From: Nageia nagi
Lineage: Eukaryota > Pinophyta
Length of the DNA stretch: 64,000 nt
Assembly (NCBI GenBank): GCA_050084985.1
Contig: JBITNC010000001.1
Coordinates: 111,290,001-111,354,000 of the forward strand
Direction: 5' to 3'
Made by a program: the position numbers and the translations under genes. Under the pieces are notes generated by a model. That model was not told the DNA's origin. It saw only the letters and a list, made by a program, of their open reading frames with translations, and made no database searches. Below are positions 46,290 through 56,189 of this stretch, piece by piece (positions within the stretch are counted from its first letter, which is position 1; each line of letters starts with the position of its first letter).

Positions 46290-46298
46290 AAGGGGGAG
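46290..46298 (+). promoter_or_regulatory. Polypurine tract of E0
   Basis: AAGGGGGAG directly before TGTTGG of the 3' LTR. Confidence 0.88.
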
Positions 46299-46742
46299 TG
46301 TTGGAATGTACAATACATTATTGTAAAGGTTTGTATTAATCCTCTTTGTAAATTCACTAATACTTAAGGGTATCATTAGATACCTTAAGTATTTAAGCGA
46401 ATATGATAATGTAACTTGTCCTACACTCCATGTCATGAGCATGCCTCTTGGGTAAACAGATGTGTATGTCATGCTTTTGTACATTGGATAAAAGGGTGAT
46501 CCAAAGAGGGATTTTGGCCTATAAATAGAAGGATCCCTCTTTGTGATTATACACCAATTTGTGGAGTAATGTTATGCTATATGAATAGTGCTTAGGAGTT
46601 GAGATTAGAGGGATTATAGAGAGAAGTTGTTAATTTTTGATTGGAGAAAAGATCTAGTTTAGTGGATGTACTCCTAGTTAGAGGAACCACTTACATCTTG
46701 GTGTTATCTTTTGTAAAATTGCTTTTGAATTTGTTTTTAGAT
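46299..46742 (+). repeat. 3' LTR of E0, truncated at its right end
   Basis: Starts TGTTGGAATG and aligns to 22004-22505 and 60074-60573 until about GTTTTTAGAT (46742), then stops matching about 60 bp short. The difference from the 5' copy is far larger than in E1 or E2. Confidence 0.85.
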
Positions 46743-47039
46743 AGTACTATTCTTTCTTTAAAATTTTAGTTATCTAAACAACTATTGAGTGTAATATATC
46801 TAACTTTTATTAAAGATTAAATTTCATGTATTATTTTTTCAAAATGTAATAACAACTACATTCTCTCAAAATCATTTTATTTATTTTCTTTGGCATTTCC
46901 ACTACATCTTAGTCATGCAAATCATTCTTTTTATGAAGGGGGTTTACATATAGGACATACCTCATTCCAAGTTTCCATCAAAAGTTTCATATAAATAAAC
47001 TATGTTGAAAGGAATAACAACTATACAACATTTATTAAG
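46743..47039. other. Spacer right of the nest
   Basis: AT-rich, no gene. It includes the first copy (about 46895-46995) of a 100-bp direct repeat found again at 47800-47900. Confidence 0.5.
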
Positions 47040-47900
47040 TTTTAATAAAATAAAATAGAATACACTACTACAAATATATATTTTGGTTAGTAAATATCCA
47101 AAATTCTATTTGAACATAAACACTTTAACTAAGAATGCATAAAAAAGTATAATAACCTATGGTTGAAAGAACACATATACACATGGTATTCAAGGTTCAA
47201 TAATAAGCCCAATAATTTTGGTTGTAAAATATTCTTTACAAACATGACAAACAACTACTTGTCAACTCATGTAAATCATGAATGACATAGCAGATGATAT
47301 ATGTTTTCTAAATAACCAAAGCTTCCATATTTGAGCTATATAGTATACAAAAAGAGTATTTAAACTTCTAAGTCCCAACCATGGAATCAAACACACAATT
47401 ACAAATGTCCATAACTTACCAATAATTCCTTCAAGAGACTACAATGCCATGACAGAACTCAAACCTAACAAGACTATATTTTCATGTGATCTTGTCGGTT
47501 TCAACATAATATTTTTCTTAAACCCATGCATATTTCAAAATACACATGTTCCAAAAACATGCATGTTAAATAAATAACAAAATAATCCATGCCCATATAA
47601 ATATCTTTCTTTTAACAAATAGAAACATGGAAAATAAGAGAATAGGCACCATGAAATGCAAGAATTCAAAGCCATATTTATATCTCCTTCTGTCTATAAT
47701 ATTTCAACTTACAAAGTGTTGCCTCTCAAGCTTTCACAATAGTAGATGCACAACTACAACCCCCTAAAATCTAGCTATATATTTTTTCTACTTATTCATT
47801 ATGAATTTCTACTACATCTCAGGCATGCAAATCATTCTTTTTCCATGAAGGGGGTGTTACGATAGGGATATACCTCATTCCAAGTTTCTTTCTTAAAAGT
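46895..47900. repeat. Pair of 100-bp direct repeats about 910 bp apart
   Basis: TACTACATCTTAG/TACTACATCTCAG, GGCATGCAAATCATTC, ATGAAGGGGG and CATACCTCATTCCAAG occur at about 46900-46985 and 47805-47890. In the second copy a purine run is followed by TGTTACGATAGGG, which looks like polypurine tract plus LTR start of a gypsy element. The segment between them includes the duplicated flank 47040-47756. Confidence 0.65.
47040..47756. repeat. Right copy of the duplicated flank
   Basis: Aligns with 21300-22003 with small indels. It continues through the point where E0 interrupts the left copy, so it shows the empty-site structure. Confidence 0.85.
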
Positions 47901-48159
47901 TTTTCTTGCCAAATCAAGTTAGAGATCCAATTTCATTTCATCATAATAAAATAATTAGCAAAACCATTATACAATCCATATATTAATTCCAAGCAAAAGC
48001 TATATAATATAGTTAACATATAATAATTACTAAGCATATTAAATATCTTTTAATCACAAGATTAAACATAACAAAAAAGTTTAATTAGTTTTGAAAAAAA
48101 TGGGATCATGACAACAAACCTCCTCATCTAGTGTGTGTGTGTGTATACCTAATACAAGG

Positions 48160-49150
48160 TTATGGATTCATTTATTATAATGGTATGGACTTTTTAAGAC
48201 AATGTTATGGAGCACATACTCTCTCTTATTTGAGTTTGTTTATTTCCATATCCTTGCAAATGATGGTTTATAGCTTTGACTTTATTTTGAGGAAGGTATA
48301 TAGAATTACTAAATAAAGGTAATTTTAAATTATTGAGATATTAAAGGATGGAATGTTGATATGTAATTATTGAAAGACTAAGTGTAAAGATCTTCTCAAT
48401 ATATTGATATTTCTTAAATTTTTTATTAATGTGGATCTCCTTTAGGGGAGTTAAGCTTAAATCTCATTGCCCCTAAAGTATGAAAGAATATGATAAAAAT
48501 TCTGATCACTCATTCTTTTTTGAATTTGTCTACTTTCACATCCTTGCAAATGATGGCTTGTAACTTTGACTTATTTTTGATGAAGACAGAAAAGAAATTA
48601 AATAAAAATCACTTTAAATTGTTGAAATATTAAAAGATGGAATGTTGATATGAAATTATCGAGATACTAAGAGACATTGATATAATACACTGATCATACT
48701 AATGATGAATTTATTTAATTAAGTTCCTTTCAGTACATTGATATTTCTTTTAAAAAACTTATTAATATAGATCTCCACTAAGAAAAATTGGTAAGAATGA
48801 ATGTTGAAATCTCAAAAAATAAATAAAAACCTAATTAAATTATTATAATAATATTAAAAGATGGAATATTGATATGAAATTATTTAGATACTAAAAGATA
48901 ATGATAAAATACTTTGATAATATTAATCTTAAAATTGTAAATCTTTTCAATATATTGATATTTCTTAAAACAAATATTAATTAATGTAAATCTCCATTAA
49001 AAAACTTGATGAAAACAATTGTTAAAATCTCTCATATATATAAAAAGCCTAAATTCAAATCTGAATGCTCTTTAAATACTCATTACCCTTGGAATGTTAA
49101 ATAAAATGATACAAATCTTTATTACCCTTGAATGTGAAAGAACATGACAA
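48160..49150. repeat. Three diverged tandem units of about 230-300 bp
   Basis: Each unit has ATATTAAA(A/G)GATGGAAT(G/A)TTGATATG, then (C/T)A.TACATTGATATTTCTT and GATCTCC. Key blocks are at about 48340, 48630 and 48852. The first two also share CATATCCTTGCAAATGATGG or its close form. They lie directly upstream of the host gene, with no gene of their own. Confidence 0.8.
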
Positions 49151-49277
49151 TCTCAAATATCAAATAACACAATAAAAACAATCGTACTGAATGATAGTAG
49201 GTATCGATGAAAGCAAATCCAATCGTGAACCAACCCGTTTTCTTCCAGCTGATTTTTTTTTTTCCTGGGTAGGGGCA

Positions 49278-49288
49278 TATATTTATAC
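49278..49288 (+). promoter_or_regulatory. Probable TATA box of the host gene
   Basis: TATATTTATAC, 70-80 bases before the ATG at 49358. This places a start site around 49310-49320 and a short 5' UTR. Inferred from position and sequence only. Confidence 0.5.
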
Positions 49289-49357
49289 AAAGAAGTCCGT
49301 GTTCATATGTTTGTTAAACTATTCTAGGCTTTTGGGTCTGGGCAAAGGGGCTGTAAA

Positions 49358-49486
49358 ATGAGTGGGTTGAAGTTTGGTGGGAAACAGCCGATCGGGACAC
49401 CTTCCCTGGCATTGTCATCTGTGGTGGTGATTACATCACTTCTTGCAGGAGCTTCCATCGTTCACAACATATTCAAGCCTAATCTG
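49358..49486 (+). CDS. Exon 1 of a small membrane-protein gene (Brawnin/UQCC6-like)
   Basis: 43 codons from ATG 49358, ending CTG before a GT donor (49487-49488). Together with exon 2 it encodes 67 residues: a polar, Gly/Lys-containing N-terminus; one hydrophobic segment at residues 17-35 (L-A-L-S-S-V-V-V-I-T-S-L-L-A-G-A); then V-H-N-I-F-K-P-N-L, completed in exon 2 by S-I-P-P-L-E. The pattern A-G-A..V-H....P-x-L-x-I-P after a single membrane segment is that of Brawnin/UQCC6, a mitochondrial inner-membrane peptide needed for complex III assembly. That link is from memory and inferential. Base use is clearly less AT-rich than the surroundings. Nothing in it is broken. Confidence 0.82.
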
Positions 49487-50689
49487 GTACTCTCTTACCT
49501 TCTACCTCTCACTCTTTTCGTTTTAAATGCTACCAAATGATTTGATAAAAGCTGTACAGAAGGAAAAAATTTGAAGCCGTATAGCACCTGTGGGTCCTTA
49601 TTACAAATTTGGGAAAAAAATCTCTGATCCATGAATGCCCTAGTTAAATATTTAGCCCTAACATTTTCCTTACCAGATTAGGGTACTTTAATTGAGGTAA
49701 ATTTCTGGGGAAAAAGGAATAAATAAGTTATTCTGCAGATAGAAAGCCTTTGGTAAATTGGATGGGAAATATTTACAAGTATAGAATATCCTCATGGCAG
49801 GGCAACACCATACGGTCCAACTTAAAAGAAGGAATCTTTGCTCAAAATGTCCTAACATGAATGCCAAAACCCACTGCAATAGCTGAAGTGATGCACTGTA
49901 CATCCATAGTTACTTACTGTCGTGTTAGTTCTATGCGTTTTCAAAATTGTTGGTCCCTCAAAGTGTCTACATTTATAGTTATTTCTTTGATGCTAGGGTC
50001 TACCCATAGAATTGATCTATGGATATTCTGTGCCATGGTTTCATTATTGTTGTCGCTTAACGCTGATGTTGATAACTCTATGCCACACCTTTATTAGAAT
50101 TAATTTCCTGTTTATCTTTGGATTCTTTGGAGTTTGTTTTCTGTTTATCTTCCTCATGCTTTTCCTTATAAACTTGAACTTGCACAACCTTGATTTCTGC
50201 GTCATTTGTATAATAGTTTTCAAAGTTGCTTTTGTCTTTGTAACAAAGCTGTATATTTTGTTTTTTTTTCCAAATAAAGATTAATATTTTCTAAGGTCTC
50301 TAAATCTTTGAACCCAAGAGCAATATCTAAAACCCTTGAACCTCCTCGCTTTGCTAATTGAATGATGATAAAGTTATACCTGTTGCAAGAGTGTGTCTAT
50401 GGAGATGGCGTCTTTCCCCATTTGAATGCATCAATGAACTTGCAATGCTGAAGATTTCTTAGTTAAAACCAAAATACTTGGATCTATCATCTGCTTTTCT
50501 TGATCAAAGTGAAGGGTTTTCTCTTATTCCTTGTCCTCCATTGCTTCATAATTCTCGTGATCACCTTCCTTTCACGTAGGAAGATGGTTGTGTTTTATTT
50601 TCCTGTCTTCCCTTAAGAAATAATTTGAGTTCTTCCCAAGTTGAATATTATCCTTTGGATGAATCTAACAACTCCAAGCTTCACCTTGG

Positions 50690-51600
50690 AAGGTACTCCT
50701 TTAGTATTGGAAGTTGATAGGAATATGGACTGACATAAGGCTTGTCTTGTTGCTAAGGGCTACAATGCAACTAAAGGAATTGACTATGAGGGGTCTTTTG
50801 CATTAACAGGCAAAGCGGCAAAGATGATCTCTATTCAAATTTAACTTGCATTGGTTGCCATGTCCAAAGGGCAGTTCCATTAGTTGCATGTGAAGCATGT
50901 CTTCCTAAATAATGACTTGGTGGATGGGGTATGCTTGGAGCAATGTCCACATTTTACATGAAGTAAGGAGAGGATCATTTGCTATGCTGTTTGAAGAAGG
51001 CACTTTGCAGACGGAGATAGGCCCTGAGAGCTTGGTATGCCAAGATTGAACAATACTTCATCAATCATGGTTTCATTTGAGCTTCAACTGATTCATATTT
51101 GCATCTGAAATCGAAGAATATTCACATTATCACTCTACTTGTGATTTATATTAATCACTTAATTAATCAAAAGCTATAACAATCTGATCCAATCGTTAAA
51201 GGTTGAAATGAAACAACACTTTGGGATAACTTAACTTTTTAGCTGCTTCATACAGTTTAGTCATAAATCCTGATTGGGATTGGATTTAAATAAGGTTTTA
51301 CACTCTACCATTTCATCACCTTCTTGACAAGGAGATTTAGCAAGAAGTTGGGAGAACATTCATGCCCCGTTAAAATATGCTTGTGATTTCATGAAGAAGT
51401 TTAGGATGGAGAAGTGTATATCAGCTCCAACGCAACTCGCATTGTATATTTGATGAAGCTGCGGGATTGTATGTATAGGCATGCTGTATAGATGGTTGTG
51501 AGCTTGATAGAGTTGATCAATACTTGACCAGTCAATGTTTGTTGTTAAAGAGGCTTTCCAACACAAGCCCTCTAGAAGGGTCACTAGAAAGAAGCCAGAA
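50690..51600 (+). pseudogene. Dead copia RT fragment inside the intron
   Basis: With stops ignored it reads L-V-A-K-G-Y-N-A-T-K-G-I-D-Y-E, then H-V-K-H-V-F-L-N-N-D-L, E-L-G-M-P-R-L-like (in place of RAWYAKI), V-E-M-K-Q-H-F-G, and Y-A-C-D-F-M-K-K-F-R-M-E-K-C. This is the copia RT in order, from the ARLVAKG motif to the region after YVDD. It has multiple frameshifts and no LTRs nearby. Its sequence differs from the main family, so it is an older insertion. Confidence 0.8.
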
Positions 51601-53559
51601 GAATGTTGCTATTATGCAATGTACACTTGAACATAACAATTATTTCATTCGTGAAGTATATTCCGGTTCTTATTGGATGGGCTGATGGGATTTAATAAAA
51701 TCAGCTTCTAGTTACTGTATGTTCTATCGTGATTTCAGGGAGCTGAAAGTATTTCAACTTAGTCCTTTTATCTTTTGAGTAAAGCACAAGTCAGTTAGAA
51801 ATTCACTTTATTCTTATAACTCGATTGGTTCACTCACATGATTTCTAGTTTGTAGCAGAACCCATTTTAGTTTCTACTAGACCTTCTCTATTAGTTATGT
51901 TGTTTGTGCCCACTTTTGCTGAAATCTAATGTTGCACCATCTTTGCTTCTTCTGTTCTTGGTCATTGGGCTGATTCTGTCCCACGATGTAGATGATGCAT
52001 GCTATTGTTACTTGTTTTAATAAAGAACAAGCTATGTAGCGCCATGTTCCCATTAGCAATGTTTAGGATTTCTGTTCTGTTTCACTGACAAATGTGAATG
52101 GGCAATGTCATTAGGCTTTCATGAACTTATGCTCTCTGCTTACCACTGACCTTTTAAATCTGAAAATTGAAGCAAGAGCTCACTAATGTTTTTTTCAGAT
52201 GTAACAAATGTTGCATGGTGCTATAAACTAATGTCTAACAGTAATTAAAGATGCGACAAAGGTTGCATGATACTATATAAATTTTAATCTAATAATTAAA
52301 GCCTTTTCATGAAAGGGTACAAATAATGAACTAATTTTAAGAAGCGTTTTATGTTCAAAGCCAAATTTTAATATTCAGTCTTTTGATTTTTATGGTTTCC
52401 ATCTATGGTTGTTTTAAATTTTAAGTTATATTTGCCGGGTGTTTTTCATTCCTTTGGGTGCGTGATTTTATGTTTTGTATTCTGATGATTGCCTTGTTGG
52501 TTTCTGTATGCTAATCTTTGTGGCTTTCAACTTCAAGTGATGGGAGGTATAAGCTTGAGTGTATATCAAAACTGCCAATTCATTTTTCTGTAACACAGAC
52601 AAATTCCAAATGGTTCATCATAATTTGCTAAAATTAGAAGATCAAAACTAGACTACAAGACATTACAATGGTATAACATGAATGCCATACAAAAGCTCAT
52701 CAAGTTGACTGTTGAATGGATAAGCAGATATCTGAGTCCATTATCCTACATTGGTGATAAATGATAAAATGTCTGATTTCTCAGTAGCTGTGCGTGTACA
52801 ATGCAAGCAATTGATAAACAAGAACTTTAAACTAGCCATCTGAGTTGTGAAAAGAAAGGAATATAGCAGATTGACATATTTGTGAAGTTCAAGTTGGTAT
52901 GATTGTTTTGGTAGCCATTTTCGATACAATATATTAGCCCATTTCTACCTTATGTGCAAATGTCATGTAAACTTCTGCGCGTTGATTTTTCTGAAACATT
53001 CATTTTGTGTTTGTAATCATTCATCATTGATGATTTTTTTGTTCTTTTTTTTGTCTTTTTTGGTGTGGTTTACATTTTAAATGTAGAGACAAGACCTTCA
53101 ACTGAAATGCTGTTTGAAGGTATATCAAGGCCACAATTAGTTACCTGCAAAACTAAGTTGGCTTTGGAAAACATGAATAAATGAATTATAATCTTCACCA
53201 GTCTCATTGACACACGAGTTAGGCTTGACTTGCAACTACTTGTGATTCTTCGACTAAGGCCATAATACAGGAAAACATGGACTGGGTTAAAATTGGGATC
53301 ATACTTAGAAATTATCATAAGATTCGAAAAAACTGGGAAAAATTTTACATAAAAAGACATATATGAAAAGTTAATTTTTCGCATCCCCTATGTACTATTT
53401 AAATGCATTGAGACTTTGCCAAATTTATGACAATTCCTTCCAATGTAAAGTAGATTCATGAATATTAGGATCAGAAGTTTTTAGCCAAGGTTAAAATCAT
53501 CTCATGTGAAACAGTAGTAAGAGTTGTAGCTAAGACAATACATAGGTCAAATCTCTTTC
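51601..53559. other. Intron sequence without recognisable genes
   Basis: Less AT-poor intron DNA. Near 52195-52310, two diverged copies of a GATG(T/C)AACAAATGTTGCATG-like segment are seen. An open frame at 53070-53384 (minus) has no recognisable motif. Confidence 0.45.
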
Positions 53560-53671
53560 AGTTCAGGAAATAGATTTCATAATTCTTTTCAACAGTATTT
53601 ATACATAGATGGAGGGAATGTAATGGGTGAAAGAGAGGAAATGGCTGGAGTACAAGTGAATGTTCATATCA

Positions 53672-54182
53672 TCAAAGGAAGCTAGATATCCCAAATGTAA
53701 AGACATAAGAGTAATTTATAGTAAAATCTTGCCTTACAACTTGTAACCATGTCTCATCTTCATTCTTTGTCAGCAAATTGGTGATAGACAAGTGGACTCC
53801 AGGTGTTGTCCATGGCCCAAAGTAAGAAGAGATTCCAATATGTTGAAAAGTAGCACTAGTACAAGCTTGACTTGCACTAAAACTCACATCATTGGGAAAT
53901 CTTGAAGCATTTATCCCCAACTCTATTTGAATTGCAGCCCTCTTAGCTTTTTTTCTCTGCTACAACTTCGGGGACTTTGGTTGCCTATAGGGCAAGACAT
54001 ACAATTGCAGACGAGCAAATTTCCACATGTCTCCTTGTTCGTTGAAAAATACGGGCTTTGAGCTTGTTAATCCTTCCAGAGACAACCTTTTGACAAAGGT
54101 TACATTTTAGCTTACCTACCTTACCCTCATTTCCCTCCAATGGTGTTACATACTGCCAAAAATGATCCAAATCCTTAGGCAT
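53672..54182 (-). pseudogene. N-terminal fragment of a hAT-type transposase (BED zinc finger)
   Basis: The frame at 53985-54182 starts M-P-K-D-L-D-H-F-W-Q-Y-V-T and continues K-C-N-L-C-Q-K-V-V-S-G-R-I-N-K-L-K and V-E-I-C, the BED finger that opens plant hAT transposases; the usual His in the L-K-x-H part is lost. The following open frame (53672-53920, minus) lies downstream as expected, but I cannot identify the catalytic dimerisation domain. Terminal inverted repeats were not found. Confidence 0.7.
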
Positions 54183-55171
54183 CTTGATTTCTAGACTGTA
54201 GAATGTAAAGAAATGAAGAAAAATTTGAAATGCAACCCCTACACTCTTCTCCTATGGTGGACAAATTATCACGGTGGACAAATGCAGCCACCAAATCACG
54301 ATATCAACCTGCAAGAATGCTCTCCTCAACTCCTTTCTCCATTCTCCCAAAGCCTGCACAAGAGATATGACAAAAAAATGAGTTATCCCTATTTTACCAT
54401 GCTGCTGCTGTGCCTCTGCGTTTTTACACTTGTTTTGGTGGGTTTTAGGCCTTTTTTGCCATTTATTCGTTTTTTTTAGCTAATGTTTTTTGTACTTTAA
54501 CTTGTCGTGTCGTTTGGTGAAAAATGGCAAAGTAAACAGGAAGAGTTTTTTTTTTTTTGAAAAAAACGATGGGATGTTAAAAAATGCCATTTCTTAAAAA
54601 ATATGGTGTTTATTTGGCCTTTTTTGAAACAACGGTTTAAAACCCCCTTACTCTCCAAAGCCCAAACCTTTGTTGCTGTATCTTAGATGCGAAAGGAGGA
54701 GATGGGACGCTGCCTTAACAATATTTTCTCAACCTCTAAATAGTCAAGGACCTGGACAGTTTAGTTAAACTAAGAGGCAGGTTCCCACATTTGCTTTATT
54801 TTTGATGACTTTATTTTTTGAATTGTCCTTTGGAAACCTTTTTGTTCTCATACATATCTTGCTGGTTATATCCAATATTATCTAGATTCCATCACATTGG
54901 AACATATTTATAAGATAGCGGACCCAAATAAGGGATTGAGAGAGCTATCTGAGAGGATGTGTGAAACATTCGTTTACATCCTTTTTGTAGAAGAATGTCT
55001 CTACTCAATGAACTGAGTAGCTATAAATACCAATTCTAATGACAACATAAATGACATTAATGCATGTACTCTTTCTTAATGTCCCATTACCATGCTATGG
55101 CTTAATGTGATTTATATCCAGAATGTTTCGTAGAAAATGGATGTTACCATTATCAAGATAAATCCCCATTA

Positions 55172-55300
55172 GTAGGTGCAGACGAGGCTGGGATCGTATT
55201 TCAGGTGGATTTTGACGGCGTGGATGCTCTTTGATCGTGGAATCTAATTCCACGGATTTCTTGTCTCTGCAAAGAGGGTGGTTTTCTCATAAAAAAAAAA
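55172..55300 (+). mobile_element. Poly(A)-tailed retroposon (SINE-like or retrocopied small RNA)
   Basis: About 129 bp flanked by perfect 17-bp duplications, AAGATAAATCCCCATTA (55155-55171 and 55301-55317), ending in a run of 10-12 A. This is the signature of LINE-driven retroposition. The body includes a perfect 8-bp hairpin, CGTGGAAT-CTA-ATTCCACG (55236-55254). No clear A and B boxes are seen, so the source may be a small structured RNA or an mRNA end rather than a tRNA. Confidence 0.88.
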
Positions 55301-55421
55301 AAGATAAATCCCCATTATTAGCGAAAATGAAATAATTCTTTTCTTGATTAATAGAAACTGGAGCTTTGGATATCTATAATTAATATTAAAATTGATGTCT
55401 ATAATGATACATAAAAGTGAT

Positions 55422-55830
55422 GTATAAAGAGTTAATGTAGGATTAATAATATATGGTTAAAAGTGATGATACATAATATTTTATTAGATGGTATTTAGTT
55501 AATAAATGTTTAATATGATGTATAAAGAGTTAATGTAGGATTAATAATATATGGTTGTACCTAATTGCTGTTACGTATAAATATGACTTCATGCTAAATA
55601 ATTATCTCATTCTTTTATTTACCTGTATTTTGTTTATTATTTTGAATATATAAAATTCCCCTATAATTATCTTTGTAAAATATGGATTTTATGAATTGTT
55701 TTCCATCATATTAGACTTTGAGATCTCTTGAATCTTTAACAGATGCAAGCATCCCATAATTCTCTTTGTAAAATACGAATCTTATTAATTGGTTTCAATC
55801 TTATTAGAATTTGAGATAGCTTTTCAAGAT
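55422..55830. repeat. Short direct repeats in the intron
   Basis: A 40-bp near-identical repeat (ATGTATAAAGAGTTAATGTA...) occurs at about 55422 and 55514. A diverged pair with CTTTGTAAAATA and AATTG(T/G)TTTC then follows around 55672 and 55771. Confidence 0.75.
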
Positions 55831-56114
55831 TATGTACATGCTTCTTGTTTCAATGATATTGAACGTGTTTGTTTCCCTTTCCTTGGTCGTACGCACTCTT
55901 CTTTCTTGTACTTCTTTTGTCATTCCAATTATTGTCCATGACATCTATAGAATTTAGAATTCATTCACTTCGGAATGGTGTTGAACTCACCAAGTATATT
56001 TATGAAGAATTTTCAGTCTGGTTTTCTTGAACATAATATCCATTTTATGTCTTAAAATTTTTATTTACAGGAAAAAAATAGAAGATGTTGATTTCTTCTT
56101 TTTTTATAATGTAG

Positions 56115-56189
56115 AGCATACCTCCACTAGAGAGTGTAAATAAGAAAGAAGGCAAAGCTGAAACGACGACAAGTTCTAAGCTGAGCTAG
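56115..56189 (+). CDS. Exon 2 of the small membrane-protein gene
   Basis: After the AG at 56113-56114, 24 codons and TAG (56187-56189). The first residues, S-I-P-P-L-E-S, complete the P-N-L motif of exon 1; the rest is a polar Lys/Glu/Thr/Ser tail. The phase fits exactly, and the pair gives a 67-residue protein, in the size range of Brawnin-like proteins. I chose this exon because it is the only acceptor in the next 7 kb that I found to give a conserved-looking continuation. Confidence 0.8.
   Translation, partial: SIPPLESVNKKEGKAETTTSSKLS

Larger units (their letters stand above)
22004..46742 (+). mobile_element. Ty1/copia retrotransposon E0, outer shell of a three-level nest
   Basis: 5' LTR, primer site, short leader (1.75 kb), gag-pol, 3' region and truncated 3' LTR, all on plus. 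E1 interrupts the pol at 27268-44653 with an AAAAT duplication on both sides. Coding sequence and LTRs are much more eroded than in E1 or E2, and the two LTRs differ at many positions, so it is the oldest. The right end is lost, so its own target duplication cannot be confirmed. Confidence 0.94.
49487..56114 (+). other. 6.6-kb intron of the host gene
   Basis: GT at 49487 and AG at 56113-56114 after a T-rich tract, phase 0. It contains a dead copia fragment (50690-51600), a hAT-type BED finger (53985-54182, minus), a poly(A)-tailed retroposon (55172-55300) and short repeats at 55422-55830. About 49490-50690, 51600-53560 and 54200-55150 hold no gene that I can support. Confidence 0.78.

Noticed and set aside
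48131-48316. 61-codon ORF starting in a GT repeat
   Set aside because: Starts in a short (TG)n run and lies in the tandem-unit region. No supporting feature.
53070-53384. 104-codon minus-strand ORF in the host gene's intron
   Set aside because: No recognisable motif. Mixed hydrophobic composition typical of AT-rich chance frames.
54213-54479. 88-codon plus-strand ORF next to the BED finger, considered as transposase part
   Set aside because: Opposite strand to the finger, and its hydrophobic end comes from a T-rich stretch.
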